Of a DNA stretch of 64,000 bases, positions 47,516 through 55,902 are shown piece after piece (positions within the stretch are counted from its first letter, which is position 1; each line of letters begins with the position of its first letter). The translations under genes and the position numbers were made by a program. Below the pieces are notes generated by a model. The model was not told where the DNA came from. It did no database searches and was given only the letters and a program-made list of their open reading frames with translations. This DNA is from Pseudomonas viridiflava (GTDB lineage Bacteria; Pseudomonadota; Gammaproteobacteria; Pseudomonadales; Pseudomonadaceae), in NCBI RefSeq assembly GCF_900589395.1, contig NZ_UUIS01000096.1:204833-268832 (forward strand), given 5' to 3'.

Positions 47516-48934
47516 ATGGCTGAACGTCTGAGTAATGACTTCCAGTTCCTTGATGTCGGACGTAAAGATCCGAAGAAGAAGCTGCTGCGTCAGCGCAAGA
47601 AAGAGTTCGTGGAAATCTACGAACCCTTCAAGCCCCAGCAGTCCGTCGACCAGTCCCACCGCTGCCTGGGCTGCGGCAACCCGTATTGCGAATGGAAGTG
47701 CCCGGTGCACAACTTCATTCCCAACTGGCTCAAGCTGGTCGCCGAAGGCAACATCCTGGCCGCCGCCGAGCTGTCGCACCAGACCAACACCCTGCCGGAA
47801 GTCTGCGGCCGCGTCTGCCCGCAAGACCGCCTGTGCGAGGGTGCCTGCACCCTGAACGACGGTTTCGGCGCGGTGACCATCGGCTCGGTCGAGAAGTACA
47901 TCACCGACACCGCTTTCGCCATGGGCTGGCGCCCGGACATGTCGCGCGTGGTGCCCACCGGCAAACGCGTGGCCATCATCGGTGCGGGCCCGGCCGGCCT
48001 GGGCTGCGCCGACGTGCTGGTGCGCAGCGGCGTGACCCCGGTGGTGTTCGACAAGAACCCGGAAATCGGTGGCCTGCTGACCTTCGGCATTCCTGAGTTC
48101 AAGCTGGAAAAGAGCGTGCTCAGCCATCGCCGTGAAGTGTTCACCGGCATGGGCATCGAGTTCCGCCTCAACACCGAAGTCGGCAAGGACGTCACCGTCG
48201 ACCAGTTGCTGGCCGAATACGACGCCGTGTTCATGGGCATGGGCACCTACACCTACATGAAGGGCGGCTTTGCCGGCGAAGACCTGCCAGGCGTGTATGA
48301 CGCGCTGGATTTCCTGATTGCCAACGTCAACCGCAACCTGGGCTTTGAAAAGGCCCCGGAAGACTTCATCGACATGAAGGGCAAGAAGGTCGTGGTCCTG
48401 GGCGGTGGCGACACCGCGATGGACTGCAACCGCACCTCGATTCGCCAGGGCGCCAAGGCGGTGACCTGCGCCTATCGCCGTGACGAAGAGAACATGCCTG
48501 GCTCGCGCAAGGAAGTGAAGAACGCCAAGGAAGAGGGGGTGAAGTTCCTCTACAACCGCCAGCCGATCGCCATTGTCGGCGAGGACAAGGTCGAAGGCGT
48601 CAAGGTGGTCGAAACCCGCCTGGGCGAGCCTGATGCCCGTGGCCGCCGCAGCCCCGAGCCGATCCCCGGTTCCGAAGAGATCATCCCGGCCGACGCCGTG
48701 GTCATCGCGTTCGGCTTCCGCCCGAGCCCGGCGCCGTGGTTCGAGCAGTTCCAGATCCAGACGGATAGCCAGGGCCGCGTCGTGGCCCCGGAACAGGGCC
48801 AGTTCAAGCACCAGACCAGCAACCCGAAGATCTTCGCCGGTGGCGACATGGTGCGCGGTTCGGACCTGGTGGTGACGGCGATCTTCGAAGGCCGCAATGC
48901 CGCCGAAGGGATCCTGGACTACCTGGGCCTGTAG
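47516..48934 (+). CDS. gltD: Glutamate synthase small subunit GltD
   Basis: Small subunit that passes electrons from NADPH through FAD and 4Fe-4S clusters to GltB. 472 residues. N-terminal cysteines for two clusters (CLGCGNPYCEWKCPVHN and CGRVCPQDRLCEGAC), FAD-binding VAIIGAGPAGLGCADVL, NADPH-binding VVVLGGGDTAMDC, and the closing FAD motif GDMVRGSDLVVTAI. Same strand as gltB, 113 bases downstream. Confidence 0.96.
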   Translation: MAERLSNDFQFLDVGRKDPKKKLLRQRKKEFVEIYEPFKPQQSVDQSHRCLGCGNPYCEWKCPVHNFIPNWLKLVAEGNILAAAELSHQTNTLPEVCGRVCPQDRLCEGACTLNDGFGAVTIGSVEKYITDTAFAMGWRPDMSRVVPTGKRVAIIGAGPAGLGCADVLVRSGVTPVVFDKNPEIGGLLTFGIPEFKLEKSVLSHRREVFTGMGIEFRLNTEVGKDVTVDQLLAEYDAVFMGMGTYTYMKGGFAGEDLPGVYDALDFLIANVNRNLGFEKAPEDFIDMKGKKVVVLGGGDTAMDCNRTSIRQGAKAVTCAYRRDEENMPGSRKEVKNAKEEGVKFLYNRQPIAIVGEDKVEGVKVVETRLGEPDARGRRSPEPIPGSEEIIPADAVVIAFGFRPSPAPWFEQFQIQTDSQGRVVAPEQGQFKHQTSNPKIFAGGDMVRGSDLVVTAIFEGRNAAEGILDYLGL

Positions 48935-48986
48935 GCGGACGACGCGGTTGTCCGGTGGCTCACTGCGACAAAACGCCACGATAGAC

Positions 48987-49014
48987 AAAAGGCATGGCTC
49001 TCGCCGTGCCTTTT
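48987..49014 (+). terminator. Rho-independent terminator after gltD
   Basis: 12-bp stem AAAAGGCATGGC / GCCGTGCCTTTT with one G/T wobble, loop TCTC and a T4 end, about 50 bases after the gltD stop and before hemE. Confidence 0.85.
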
Positions 49015-49061
49015 GCGTCCCGCTCTGAGAAAATGCCGGCACTTTTATCGCGGATGCCGAC

Positions 49062-50126
49062 ATGACTGCCCTGAAGAACGACCGTTTCCTTCGTGCCCTG
49101 CTCAAGCAACCCGTGGATGTGACCCCGGTCTGGATGATGCGCCAGGCCGGCCGCTACCTGCCGGAGTACCGCGCCAGCCGCGCCAGGGCCGGCGACTTCA
49201 TGAGCCTGTGCATGAACCCTGCGTTCGCCTGCGAAGTCACCCTGCAACCGCTGGAGCGCTACCCGCTGGACGCGGCAATCCTGTTCTCCGACATCCTGAC
49301 CATCCCCGACGCCATGGGCCTGGGCCTGTATTTCGAGACCGGCGAAGGCCCGCGTTTCAAGAAGACCGTCAGCACCCTGGCCGACATCGAGGCCTTGCCG
49401 ATTCCCGACGCACACCAGGACCTTGGCTACGTGATGGATGCGGTCAGCACCATCCGCCGCGAACTCAATGGCCGTGTGCCGCTGATCGGCTTTTCGGGCA
49501 GCCCGTGGACACTGGCGACCTACATGGTCGAGGGCGGTTCTTCCAAGGACTTCCGCAAGTCCAAGGCCATGCTCTACGACAACCCGCAGGCCATGCACCT
49601 GCTGCTCGACAAGCTGGCCCAGTCGGTCACCGCCTACCTCAACGGCCAGATCCGCGCCGGCGCCCAGGCCGTGCAGATTTTCGACAGCTGGGGCGGCAGC
49701 CTGTCTTCGGCGGCCTACCAGGAATTCTCCCTGGCCTACATGCGCAAGATCGTCAGCGGCCTGATCCGCGAGCACGACGGTCGCCAGGTGCCGGTCATCC
49801 TGTTCACCAAGGGCGGCGGCCTGTGGCTGGAAAGCATCGCCGACGCCGGTGCCGACGCCCTGGGCCTGGACTGGACCTGCGACATCGGCCAGGCCCGCGC
49901 CCGGGTTGGCGACAAGGTCGCGCTGCAAGGCAACATGGACCCCACCGTGCTCTACGCCAACCCGGCGGCCATCCGCCAGGAAGTGGCACGCATCCTGGCC
50001 AGCTACGGCCACGGCACCGGCCACGTGTTCAACCTCGGGCACGGTATAACCCCGGAAGTGGACCCGGCCAACGCCGGTGCCTTCATTGAAGCGGTGCATG
50101 AGCTGTCGGCGCAGTACCACGGCTGA
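49062..50126 (+). CDS. hemE: Uroporphyrinogen decarboxylase HemE
   Basis: Converts uroporphyrinogen III to coproporphyrinogen III in haem biosynthesis, cytoplasmic. 354 residues. The N-terminal signature (PVWMMRQAGRYLPEYR) and GFSGSPWTLATYMVEGGSSK are complete, as is the C-terminal HGTGHVFNLGHGITPEVDP. Terminators lie on both sides, so it is probably transcribed alone. Confidence 0.97.
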   Translation: MTALKNDRFLRALLKQPVDVTPVWMMRQAGRYLPEYRASRARAGDFMSLCMNPAFACEVTLQPLERYPLDAAILFSDILTIPDAMGLGLYFETGEGPRFKKTVSTLADIEALPIPDAHQDLGYVMDAVSTIRRELNGRVPLIGFSGSPWTLATYMVEGGSSKDFRKSKAMLYDNPQAMHLLLDKLAQSVTAYLNGQIRAGAQAVQIFDSWGGSLSSAAYQEFSLAYMRKIVSGLIREHDGRQVPVILFTKGGGLWLESIADAGADALGLDWTCDIGQARARVGDKVALQGNMDPTVLYANPAAIRQEVARILASYGHGTGHVFNLGHGITPEVDPANAGAFIEAVHELSAQYHG

Positions 50127-50142
50127 TCGACAACCTTCTGAC

Positions 50143-50170
50143 AGAACGCCCGGCACTTGCCGGGCGTTCT
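50143..50170 (+). terminator. Rho-independent terminator after hemE
   Basis: Perfect 13-bp stem AGAACGCCCGGCA / TGCCGGGCGTTCT around a 2-base centre, 16 bases after the stop. Confidence 0.9.
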
Positions 50171-50291
50171 TGTATCGGCCGTTCCGTAAGGCCCGGCCCT
50201 GCAGCGCCACGTTACGCGATACGTTCAAGGTGGCTCTCGGTGGTGTCTGTCTGTTTATTCCTATCTGTATCAGAGAAATTTCCTCCAGCGC

Positions 50292-50319
50292 CTGAAGCCA
50301 CGTCCTACAGATGTAAAAT
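50292..50319 (+). promoter_or_regulatory. Candidate promoter of the LPMO gene
   Basis: CTGAAG (50292-50297), 16-base spacer, TAAAAT (50314-50319), giving a leader of about 45 bases. The leader holds a dyad CGTCTT-N9-AAGACG (50338-50358) whose right arm abuts the GAGATC region before the ATG at 50371. Confidence 0.4.
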
Positions 50320-50370
50320 TTCGTTTGCGTAGAGTCCCGTCTTACTCAGAACAAGACGAGATCGATACGC

Positions 50371-51825
50371 ATGTCCAGACTGCTCTTGGCCACTTCACCA
50401 GCCCCTGTTCTTGCCACGCTGGCGACGTTGATGAGCGCGCAGCAGGCTGCCGCGCATGGTTATCTGAGCGATCCGCCCTCACGGGCCCTGGTCTGCCAGC
50501 AAGGCCTGAACAAGGATTGCGGCGCTGCCCAGTACGAGCCGCAGAGCGTAGGCGAGACGGCCAAGGGTTTCCCGGCGCCCGGCGGGGTCGCGGACGGCAA
50601 GATTGCCAGTGGCGCCCTGGCGCAATTTGCCGCTCTGGACATCCAGTCGGCCACGCGCTGGCACAAGACAGAACTCAAGGACCGCACGCTCAACTTCAAC
50701 TGGTACTACAAGGCCACGCACCCGGCGAGCCGGTACGAATACTTCATCACGCGCAACGGCTGGAACCCCAACGCCGCGTTGACGCGCGATGCATTCGAGC
50801 TGACGCCGTTCTGCGTGGTCGACGCCGGCGGCCGCCTGCCCACCGACCAGCCCCAGGGCAGCGAAGGCCCGGCCCGCGAGAAACACACCTGCCAGATCCC
50901 CGGCGACCGCAGCGGTCACCACGTGCTGCTGGGGATCTGGACGGTCCACGATACGCCCGGCGCGTTCCATAACGTGGTCGATGTGAACATCGTCGCTGAG
51001 GCCGAGACCCCTGATGGCTGGCGGCCGGTGGGCAACATCACGCCCCGTGCCGCGCTATGGGTGGGCGATAAGGTCAAGGCGCGGGCACTGACCGGCGCGG
51101 GAGAGAGCCCGGCGTTCAGTGCACAGCTCACTATTGTCAGCCTGGAAGAGGGCCTGCCGCAGAACTGGTCGTTCAAGCTGGCCGAACACCTCAATGCTGC
51201 CCAGACCCTGGTGCGCGCCGGGGTCCGCAGCGAGGACGGCAGCATCGCGCCTGTGCGCGGCACAAACAATCTGTATGCCAAGGCTGAAAGCGGCGTAAAC
51301 CGCTACGAGTTACAGATGGACCTGGTAGACGATGCCCAGGCCGAACTGACCATCGCCTCTTCCGGGCACCCCCTGGAACTGGTCAAGGGCCGCGCCACGC
51401 TGGGCCTGACGGTTGCCAGTAACCGTCACATGAACATCGAGGCCACGGTCTTCGATGCACACAACAAGGCGGTGGGCTCGGTCACGCATACGCTTGAAGC
51501 CGGCAGTGCCCGTCTCGCCGTGCCCCTGCTCAGTGAGCCGGGCAGCCATCAGCTCAAACTGATTGGCGTGACCGTCGACGGGCGCACCACCCGCCAGGTG
51601 CTGGAGCCGCTGGAGCTGACCGGCGAGGGAGGCGGCCAGCCCTACGATGCGATCTACCCGCAGGGCATCGACACCTATGTCGCCGGCACTACGGTCCTGC
51701 AGCCCGAGGACGGCAAGGTCTACGAATGCAAGCCGTTCCCGGCCTCGGGCTGGTGCACGATCAGTGGCCATCACTACACCCCAGGCGCCGGTTCCGATTG
51801 GCAGGACGCCTGGATCCTCAAGTAA
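50371..51825 (+). CDS. Secreted lytic polysaccharide monooxygenase (AA10) with chitin-binding tail, GbpA/CbpD-like
   Basis: Copper enzyme of family AA10 that oxidatively cleaves crystalline chitin (or related glycans). Signal peptide about 1-28, cut at AQQAAA so that His29 becomes the N-terminal His of the copper brace (HGYLSDPPSRALVC). The second brace His is in GHHVLLGIWTVHDT, followed by AFHNVVDVNI. After the catalytic domain (about 29-215) come one or two GbpA-like middle domains (LEEGLPQNWSFKL, then NRYELQMDLVDDAQAE to about 420) and a C-terminal carbohydrate-binding module (about 425-484; KVYECKPFPASGWC, WQDAWILK), resembling CBM73 of P. aeruginosa CbpD. CbpD is exported by the Xcp type II system; the T2SS operon starts right after this gene, so export by it is a strong inference. 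Confidence 0.9.
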   Translation: MSRLLLATSPAPVLATLATLMSAQQAAAHGYLSDPPSRALVCQQGLNKDCGAAQYEPQSVGETAKGFPAPGGVADGKIASGALAQFAALDIQSATRWHKTELKDRTLNFNWYYKATHPASRYEYFITRNGWNPNAALTRDAFELTPFCVVDAGGRLPTDQPQGSEGPAREKHTCQIPGDRSGHHVLLGIWTVHDTPGAFHNVVDVNIVAEAETPDGWRPVGNITPRAALWVGDKVKARALTGAGESPAFSAQLTIVSLEEGLPQNWSFKLAEHLNAAQTLVRAGVRSEDGSIAPVRGTNNLYAKAESGVNRYELQMDLVDDAQAELTIASSGHPLELVKGRATLGLTVASNRHMNIEATVFDAHNKAVGSVTHTLEAGSARLAVPLLSEPGSHQLKLIGVTVDGRTTRQVLEPLELTGEGGGQPYDAIYPQGIDTYVAGTTVLQPEDGKVYECKPFPASGWCTISGHHYTPGAGSDWQDAWILK

Positions 51826-51852
51826 ACAATGACCTGTGATGGAACCCACGCC

Positions 51853-52020
51853 ATGGCCTCGCCACGTCCTTACGCCTGCAGGCAGACCCACCTGCACCGG
51901 CCCTGTGCCGTCATGATCCTGTGGACCCTGAGCACAGGCTGCCTGGTGGCGCTGCCTATCGGTGCGCTGCTGGAGCAGCCGTCGGCGGGTACACCGGTCA
52001 GCGGACGCAAGCGGCCTTGA
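51853..52020 (+). CDS. Possible small membrane protein overlapping the gspC start
   Basis: Open frame of 55 codons from the ATG at 51853 (GGAA upstream); other starts at 51829 and 51913 are possible. One hydrophobic segment (AVMILWTLSTGCLVALPIGA) and a short polar tail. Its TGA overlaps the TTG proposed for gspC (TTGA), the geometry of translational coupling. Not recognised; it could be a leader whose translation opens gspC, or a chance frame. Confidence 0.35.
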   Translation: MASPRPYACRQTHLHRPCAVMILWTLSTGCLVALPIGALLEQPSAGTPVSGRKRP

Positions 52021-52532
52021 GGTACCGTCGGTACGCGATCGGCGGCCTGTTGCTGGCCGTCCCGCTGGCGTATGGCACGTACCTGCTGGTCGAGGAACGT
52101 GCCTACCGGCGGGCGCTGGCCTCGACGCCGGTCCAGGCAAGCCTGCCGGCAGCACCTGCCCAGACGCTGGCGCTGCCTGACCCTGGCTCATTGTTGCTGG
52201 CCCTGGGTTTCAAGGCGCCCGCCGTGCCCGGGCCCGGCAGCGAGCCTGCGCGGTTGCGCGGCATTCTGGTCGCTACCCACGGCCAGTCCAGTGCCTGGCT
52301 GGACGTTGCCGCCCAGCCGCGGCGCTACACGGTCGGGGAACGTTTGCCCAGTGGCAGCGTGCTGCGCCGCATCGAAGCTGACCGGGTGCTGTTATGGCGT
52401 CACGGACGTGAAGAAGTCTTGCGGCTGGCCGGTGCCGCGCCGCCATTGCTCAAGCCCGCGCATGCCATGCCACACCAGACTGGGCCGGTGCACCTGCGCC
52501 CTGTCACCGTCGCGCCCGGGGGTGAGCCATGA
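52017..52532 (+). CDS. gspC: Type II secretion system protein GspC, short form
   Basis: Inner-membrane clamp protein linking the assembly platform to the secretin. The TTG at 52017 is preferred: it gives MRYRRYAIGGLLLAVPLAYG, a normal start with a membrane helix, 171 residues. A GTG at 51921 would add 32 unlikely residues. The periplasmic HR domain is visible at about 78-140 (LRGILVATHGQSSAWLDVAA, YTVGERLPSGSVLRRIEADR). After it there is only a short Pro-rich tail: no PDZ or coiled-coil domain. Identity rests on the HR domain and gene order. Overlaps gspD by 4 bases. Confidence 0.75.
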   Translation: MRYRRYAIGGLLLAVPLAYGTYLLVEERAYRRALASTPVQASLPAAPAQTLALPDPGSLLLALGFKAPAVPGPGSEPARLRGILVATHGQSSAWLDVAAQPRRYTVGERLPSGSVLRRIEADRVLLWRHGREEVLRLAGAAPPLLKPAHAMPHQTGPVHLRPVTVAPGGEP

Positions 52533-54436
52533 ACACTGTCGCCTGGACGGTGCGCTGTCGACGCAGGCTGTGCCGGGTCGTGCTCTGCTGTGCGTTGGGC
52601 CCGGCCGGCTGGTGCGCGGCGGACTCGCCAGCGCGCTGGCAACTGGCGATGAACGATGCCGAACTGCGTGATGTGGTGCGCGAAATGTCCTCGATCCTGG
52701 GCACCACCGTGGTTCTGGATCCGCGCGTGCAGGGCCGTATTACCGTGATCTCCGACCAGGCACTGGACCGTGAAGGCGTGCGCCGCCTGTTCTATTCGGT
52801 GCTCGACGCCCATCACTTCACGGTGATCGACGAAGGCGAGCGCATCCTGATCACCCCGGTCACCGAGGCCAGGACCCGGGGCAGCCAGGCCGAGCACGGC
52901 AGTGCGACAAACGCGCAGTTCGTCACCCGCGTGCTGGCCCTGTCGCACAGCCTGGCGCCTGACCTGGCGACCTTGCTGCGCCCTCTGGTCTCGGTCAACG
53001 GCTACATCGGCCCGTCGGCGTCGAGCAATGCACTGGTGGTCACCGACACGGCCGGCAACGTACGGCGTATCGCGCAGATCGTCGCGCAGCTTGAGAGTGC
53101 CCCCGCGCAGGGTCACTCCATCGTTCGCCTGCGCCATGGCCTTGCCGAGCCGCTGGCCAGGGTCCTTGAGCAGTCTTTGGGCAAGCAGGGCGCAGAGGCC
53201 GGCAACCTGGTGATCGCCGACGTCGACAACAATCGCCTGGTACTGGTCGGCAATCGCTCGACGCGCCAGCGCCTGTCGCGATTGGCGCAGGGCCTGGATA
53301 CACCGGCGTTGGCCAGTGCCGAGCACTCACGGGTGATCCGCCTGCGGCACAGCGATGCCCGGCAGCTGGCCGAGGTGCTCGACGCCATGGGGACCGCGCC
53401 GGTCCTGGCCGGCAACAAGGGCGCTACCGCCGCGCCCCAGGTCATGGTCAAGGCCGACGAGAGCCAGAACGCGCTGGTGTTAATGGCCGAGCCTGCACAG
53501 CTGCGCACCCTGGAGCAGGTCGTCCGGCAGTTGGACCTGCCGCGGGCTCAGGTGCTGATCCACGCAGCGATCGTCGAAGTCTCCGGCGACATCGGCAATG
53601 CCTTGGGCGTGCAGTGGGGCGCGCAGACCGGCAGCGTACTGGGGTCGATCGACTTTCCCGGTACTGGCATCAGCCTGGCAAGCCTTACCGGCGAGCCAGG
53701 CAGGCGGCCCGAAGGTGCCCTGCTGCATCTGGGCAGCGACCGCTTCGGTGTGCTGGTCACGGCGCTGGCCAGTGATGCCCGCAACAACGTGTTGTCCACG
53801 CCCAGCCTGCTCACGCTGGACAATCAGGAAGCTGAAATCCTGGTCGGCCAGAACGTGCCATTCAAGAGCGGCTCCTACCAGACTCCAGGCAGCGGTTCGG
53901 AAAATCCCTACACAACGGTGACCCGCCAGGACATCGGCATCAAGCTCAAGATTCGTCCGCACATCAATGACGGCGACACGCTGCGCCTGGAAGTTGAGCA
54001 GGAAAACTCCGAAATCGCCGGTTCAGTCGAGGGCCTGGACGACCTGATCACCAACAAGCGCGCGCTCAAGAGCACGATACTGGCCGACGACGGGCAGATC
54101 ATCGTGATCGGCGGGCTGATCAAGGACAGCGTGCGCAGTCGCCAGGGCGGCGTGCCGCTGCTGCGCAGCATTCCCTGGCTGGGCGGCTTGTTTCGCTGGA
54201 GCAGTGAGACCCGGGAAAAGACCAATCTGATGATTTTCCTGCGCCCCACCATCGTGCGCAGCCAGCAGGCCCTTGGCGAGGCTGGCGCGGCGCGCTATCG
54301 ACAGTTGCGTGAGCTGGACGATGCCGGGCAGGGCGAGCATCGCTTGCGGCTGCCTGGCCAGGCCCGTGACCTGTTCGACGGTGCCTTGGGCGTGCCGGTC
54401 AACGAGCGCCCCGAGCGCGCGGGAGCCAGGCCATGA
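52529..54436 (+). CDS. gspD: Type II secretion system secretin GspD
   Basis: Outer-membrane channel of the type II system. 635 residues. Signal peptide about 1-31, N0 domain (WQLAMNDAELRDVVREMSSI), N1-N3 domains (repeated VVTDTAGNVRRI-type and VRLRHGLAEPLARVLEQ segments), secretin core (VLIHAAIVEVSGDIGNALGV; NVPFKSGSYQTPGSG; the closing VPLLRSIPWLGGLFRW), and a C-terminal S-domain-like tail. Paralogous to PilQ at 37002, but with the T2SS-type N0-N3 layout and no AMIN domain. 4-base overlaps with gspC and gspE. Confidence 0.95.
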   Translation: MNTVAWTVRCRRRLCRVVLCCALGPAGWCAADSPARWQLAMNDAELRDVVREMSSILGTTVVLDPRVQGRITVISDQALDREGVRRLFYSVLDAHHFTVIDEGERILITPVTEARTRGSQAEHGSATNAQFVTRVLALSHSLAPDLATLLRPLVSVNGYIGPSASSNALVVTDTAGNVRRIAQIVAQLESAPAQGHSIVRLRHGLAEPLARVLEQSLGKQGAEAGNLVIADVDNNRLVLVGNRSTRQRLSRLAQGLDTPALASAEHSRVIRLRHSDARQLAEVLDAMGTAPVLAGNKGATAAPQVMVKADESQNALVLMAEPAQLRTLEQVVRQLDLPRAQVLIHAAIVEVSGDIGNALGVQWGAQTGSVLGSIDFPGTGISLASLTGEPGRRPEGALLHLGSDRFGVLVTALASDARNNVLSTPSLLTLDNQEAEILVGQNVPFKSGSYQTPGSGSENPYTTVTRQDIGIKLKIRPHINDGDTLRLEVEQENSEIAGSVEGLDDLITNKRALKSTILADDGQIIVIGGLIKDSVRSRQGGVPLLRSIPWLGGLFRWSSETREKTNLMIFLRPTIVRSQQALGEAGAARYRQLRELDDAGQGEHRLRLPGQARDLFDGALGVPVNERPERAGARP

Positions 54437-55899
54437 CCCCGCCGTTGCCGTTCGGCTTTGCGCGTCGATTCGGTGTGCTTTGGAGTGTGGTCGACGGCCG
54501 ATTGACCCTGTCGATGCGTCCCGACACGCCGCTCAGCGCCCTGTCGGAAGCACAGCGCCTGTCAAATGGCCGCGCCGCGGCCTGGCAGCGGCTTGATGCA
54601 CCGCTGTTTGCCGCTCGCCTGGCGAGCGTCTACAGCGACGGGCAGGGCGCCGTCGAGGACGTAGCCCAAGGGCTGGACGAGGAACTCGACCTGCTGCAGG
54701 TCGCCGAGCAGTTGCCGCCCACCGCCGACCTGCTTGAACAGCAAGGCGACGCGCCGATCATTCGCCTGATCAATGCCTTGCTCTGTGAGGCAGTACGCGA
54801 ACAGGCCTCGGACGTGCACCTGGAAACCTTCGAGCACAGCCTGTCGGTGCGTATCCGCGTCGACGGGCAGCTGCGCGAAGTGCTCAGGCCGCGCCGCGAA
54901 CTGGCCAACCTGCTGGTATCGCGCCTCAAGGTCATGTCGCGGCTGGACATTGCCGAAAGGCGTGTCCCGCAGGATGGCCGCATGGCCTTGCGCCTGGCCG
55001 GCCATGAAGTCGATGTACGGGTTTCGACCTTGCCCTCGGCCCATGGCGAGCGCGTGGTACTGCGTCTGCTCGACCAGCGCAAGGCCGCCCTGGACCTGCA
55101 ACAGCTGGGCATGCCGGCCGATACCCGGGCGCAGTTCGAGCACCTGCTGGCCAGGCCCCACGGCATCTTCCTGGTCACCGGCCCTACTGGTTCGGGCAAG
55201 ACCACCAGCCTGTACGCCGCGCTCACCTGGCTCAACGACCAGACGCGCAACATCCTCACGGTGGAAGATCCAATCGAATACCACCTGCCGGGGATCGGCC
55301 AGACCCCGGTCAATCCCAAGGTGCAGATGACCTTTGCCCGTGGCCTGCGCGCCATCCTGCGCCAAGACCCCGATGTGGTGATGATCGGCGAGATCCGCGA
55401 CCGGGAGACCTCCGAGATTGCCGTGCAGGCTTCCCTGACCGGGCACCTGGTGCTTTCGACCCTGCACACCAACAGCGCCGTGGGCGCCGTCACCCGATTG
55501 CTGGACATGGGCGTGGATGCCTACCTGCTCGCCTCTTCCTTGCTGGGGGTGCTGGCGCAGCGGTTGGTGCGCACCCTGTGCGAGCACTGCAAGCACGGCT
55601 ATGTCGCCGACCCGGCGCAGTGCCAGCGCCTGGGCCTGGACCCAGGCACGCGACCCAGGCTGTTCAAGGCCACCGGCTGTGTGCACTGCCGGCACGGCTA
55701 CCGTGGGCGCATCGGTATCTATGAGCTGGTCAGCGTCACCCCGGCGCTGGCGCACATGATCCACGTCGCTGCCAGCGAGCCGGAACTGACCCGCGAAGCA
55801 CGCCTCACCGCGCGCAGCCTGTTCCAGGATGGCTGTCGCCTGGTCCTTGAAGGGCGCACCAGCCTGGATGAGCTGCTGCGCGTCAGCCAGCAGGACTGA
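54433..55899 (+). CDS. gspE: Type II secretion system ATPase GspE
   Basis: Cytoplasmic hexameric ATPase powering pseudopilus assembly. 488 residues. Walker A GPTGSGKT at 250-257, Asp box and Walker B (VVMIGEIRDRET, near 317), His box (LVLSTLHTNSAVGAVTRLLD). A tetracysteine zinc module lies at Cys383/386 and Cys416/419, typical of T2SS ATPases. The N-terminal part binds GspL. It ends 3 bases before gspF. Confidence 0.96.
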   Translation: MTPPLPFGFARRFGVLWSVVDGRLTLSMRPDTPLSALSEAQRLSNGRAAAWQRLDAPLFAARLASVYSDGQGAVEDVAQGLDEELDLLQVAEQLPPTADLLEQQGDAPIIRLINALLCEAVREQASDVHLETFEHSLSVRIRVDGQLREVLRPRRELANLLVSRLKVMSRLDIAERRVPQDGRMALRLAGHEVDVRVSTLPSAHGERVVLRLLDQRKAALDLQQLGMPADTRAQFEHLLARPHGIFLVTGPTGSGKTTSLYAALTWLNDQTRNILTVEDPIEYHLPGIGQTPVNPKVQMTFARGLRAILRQDPDVVMIGEIRDRETSEIAVQASLTGHLVLSTLHTNSAVGAVTRLLDMGVDAYLLASSLLGVLAQRLVRTLCEHCKHGYVADPAQCQRLGLDPGTRPRLFKATGCVHCRHGYRGRIGIYELVSVTPALAHMIHVAASEPELTREARLTARSLFQDGCRLVLEGRTSLDELLRVSQQD

Positions 55900-55902
55900 G
55901 CC

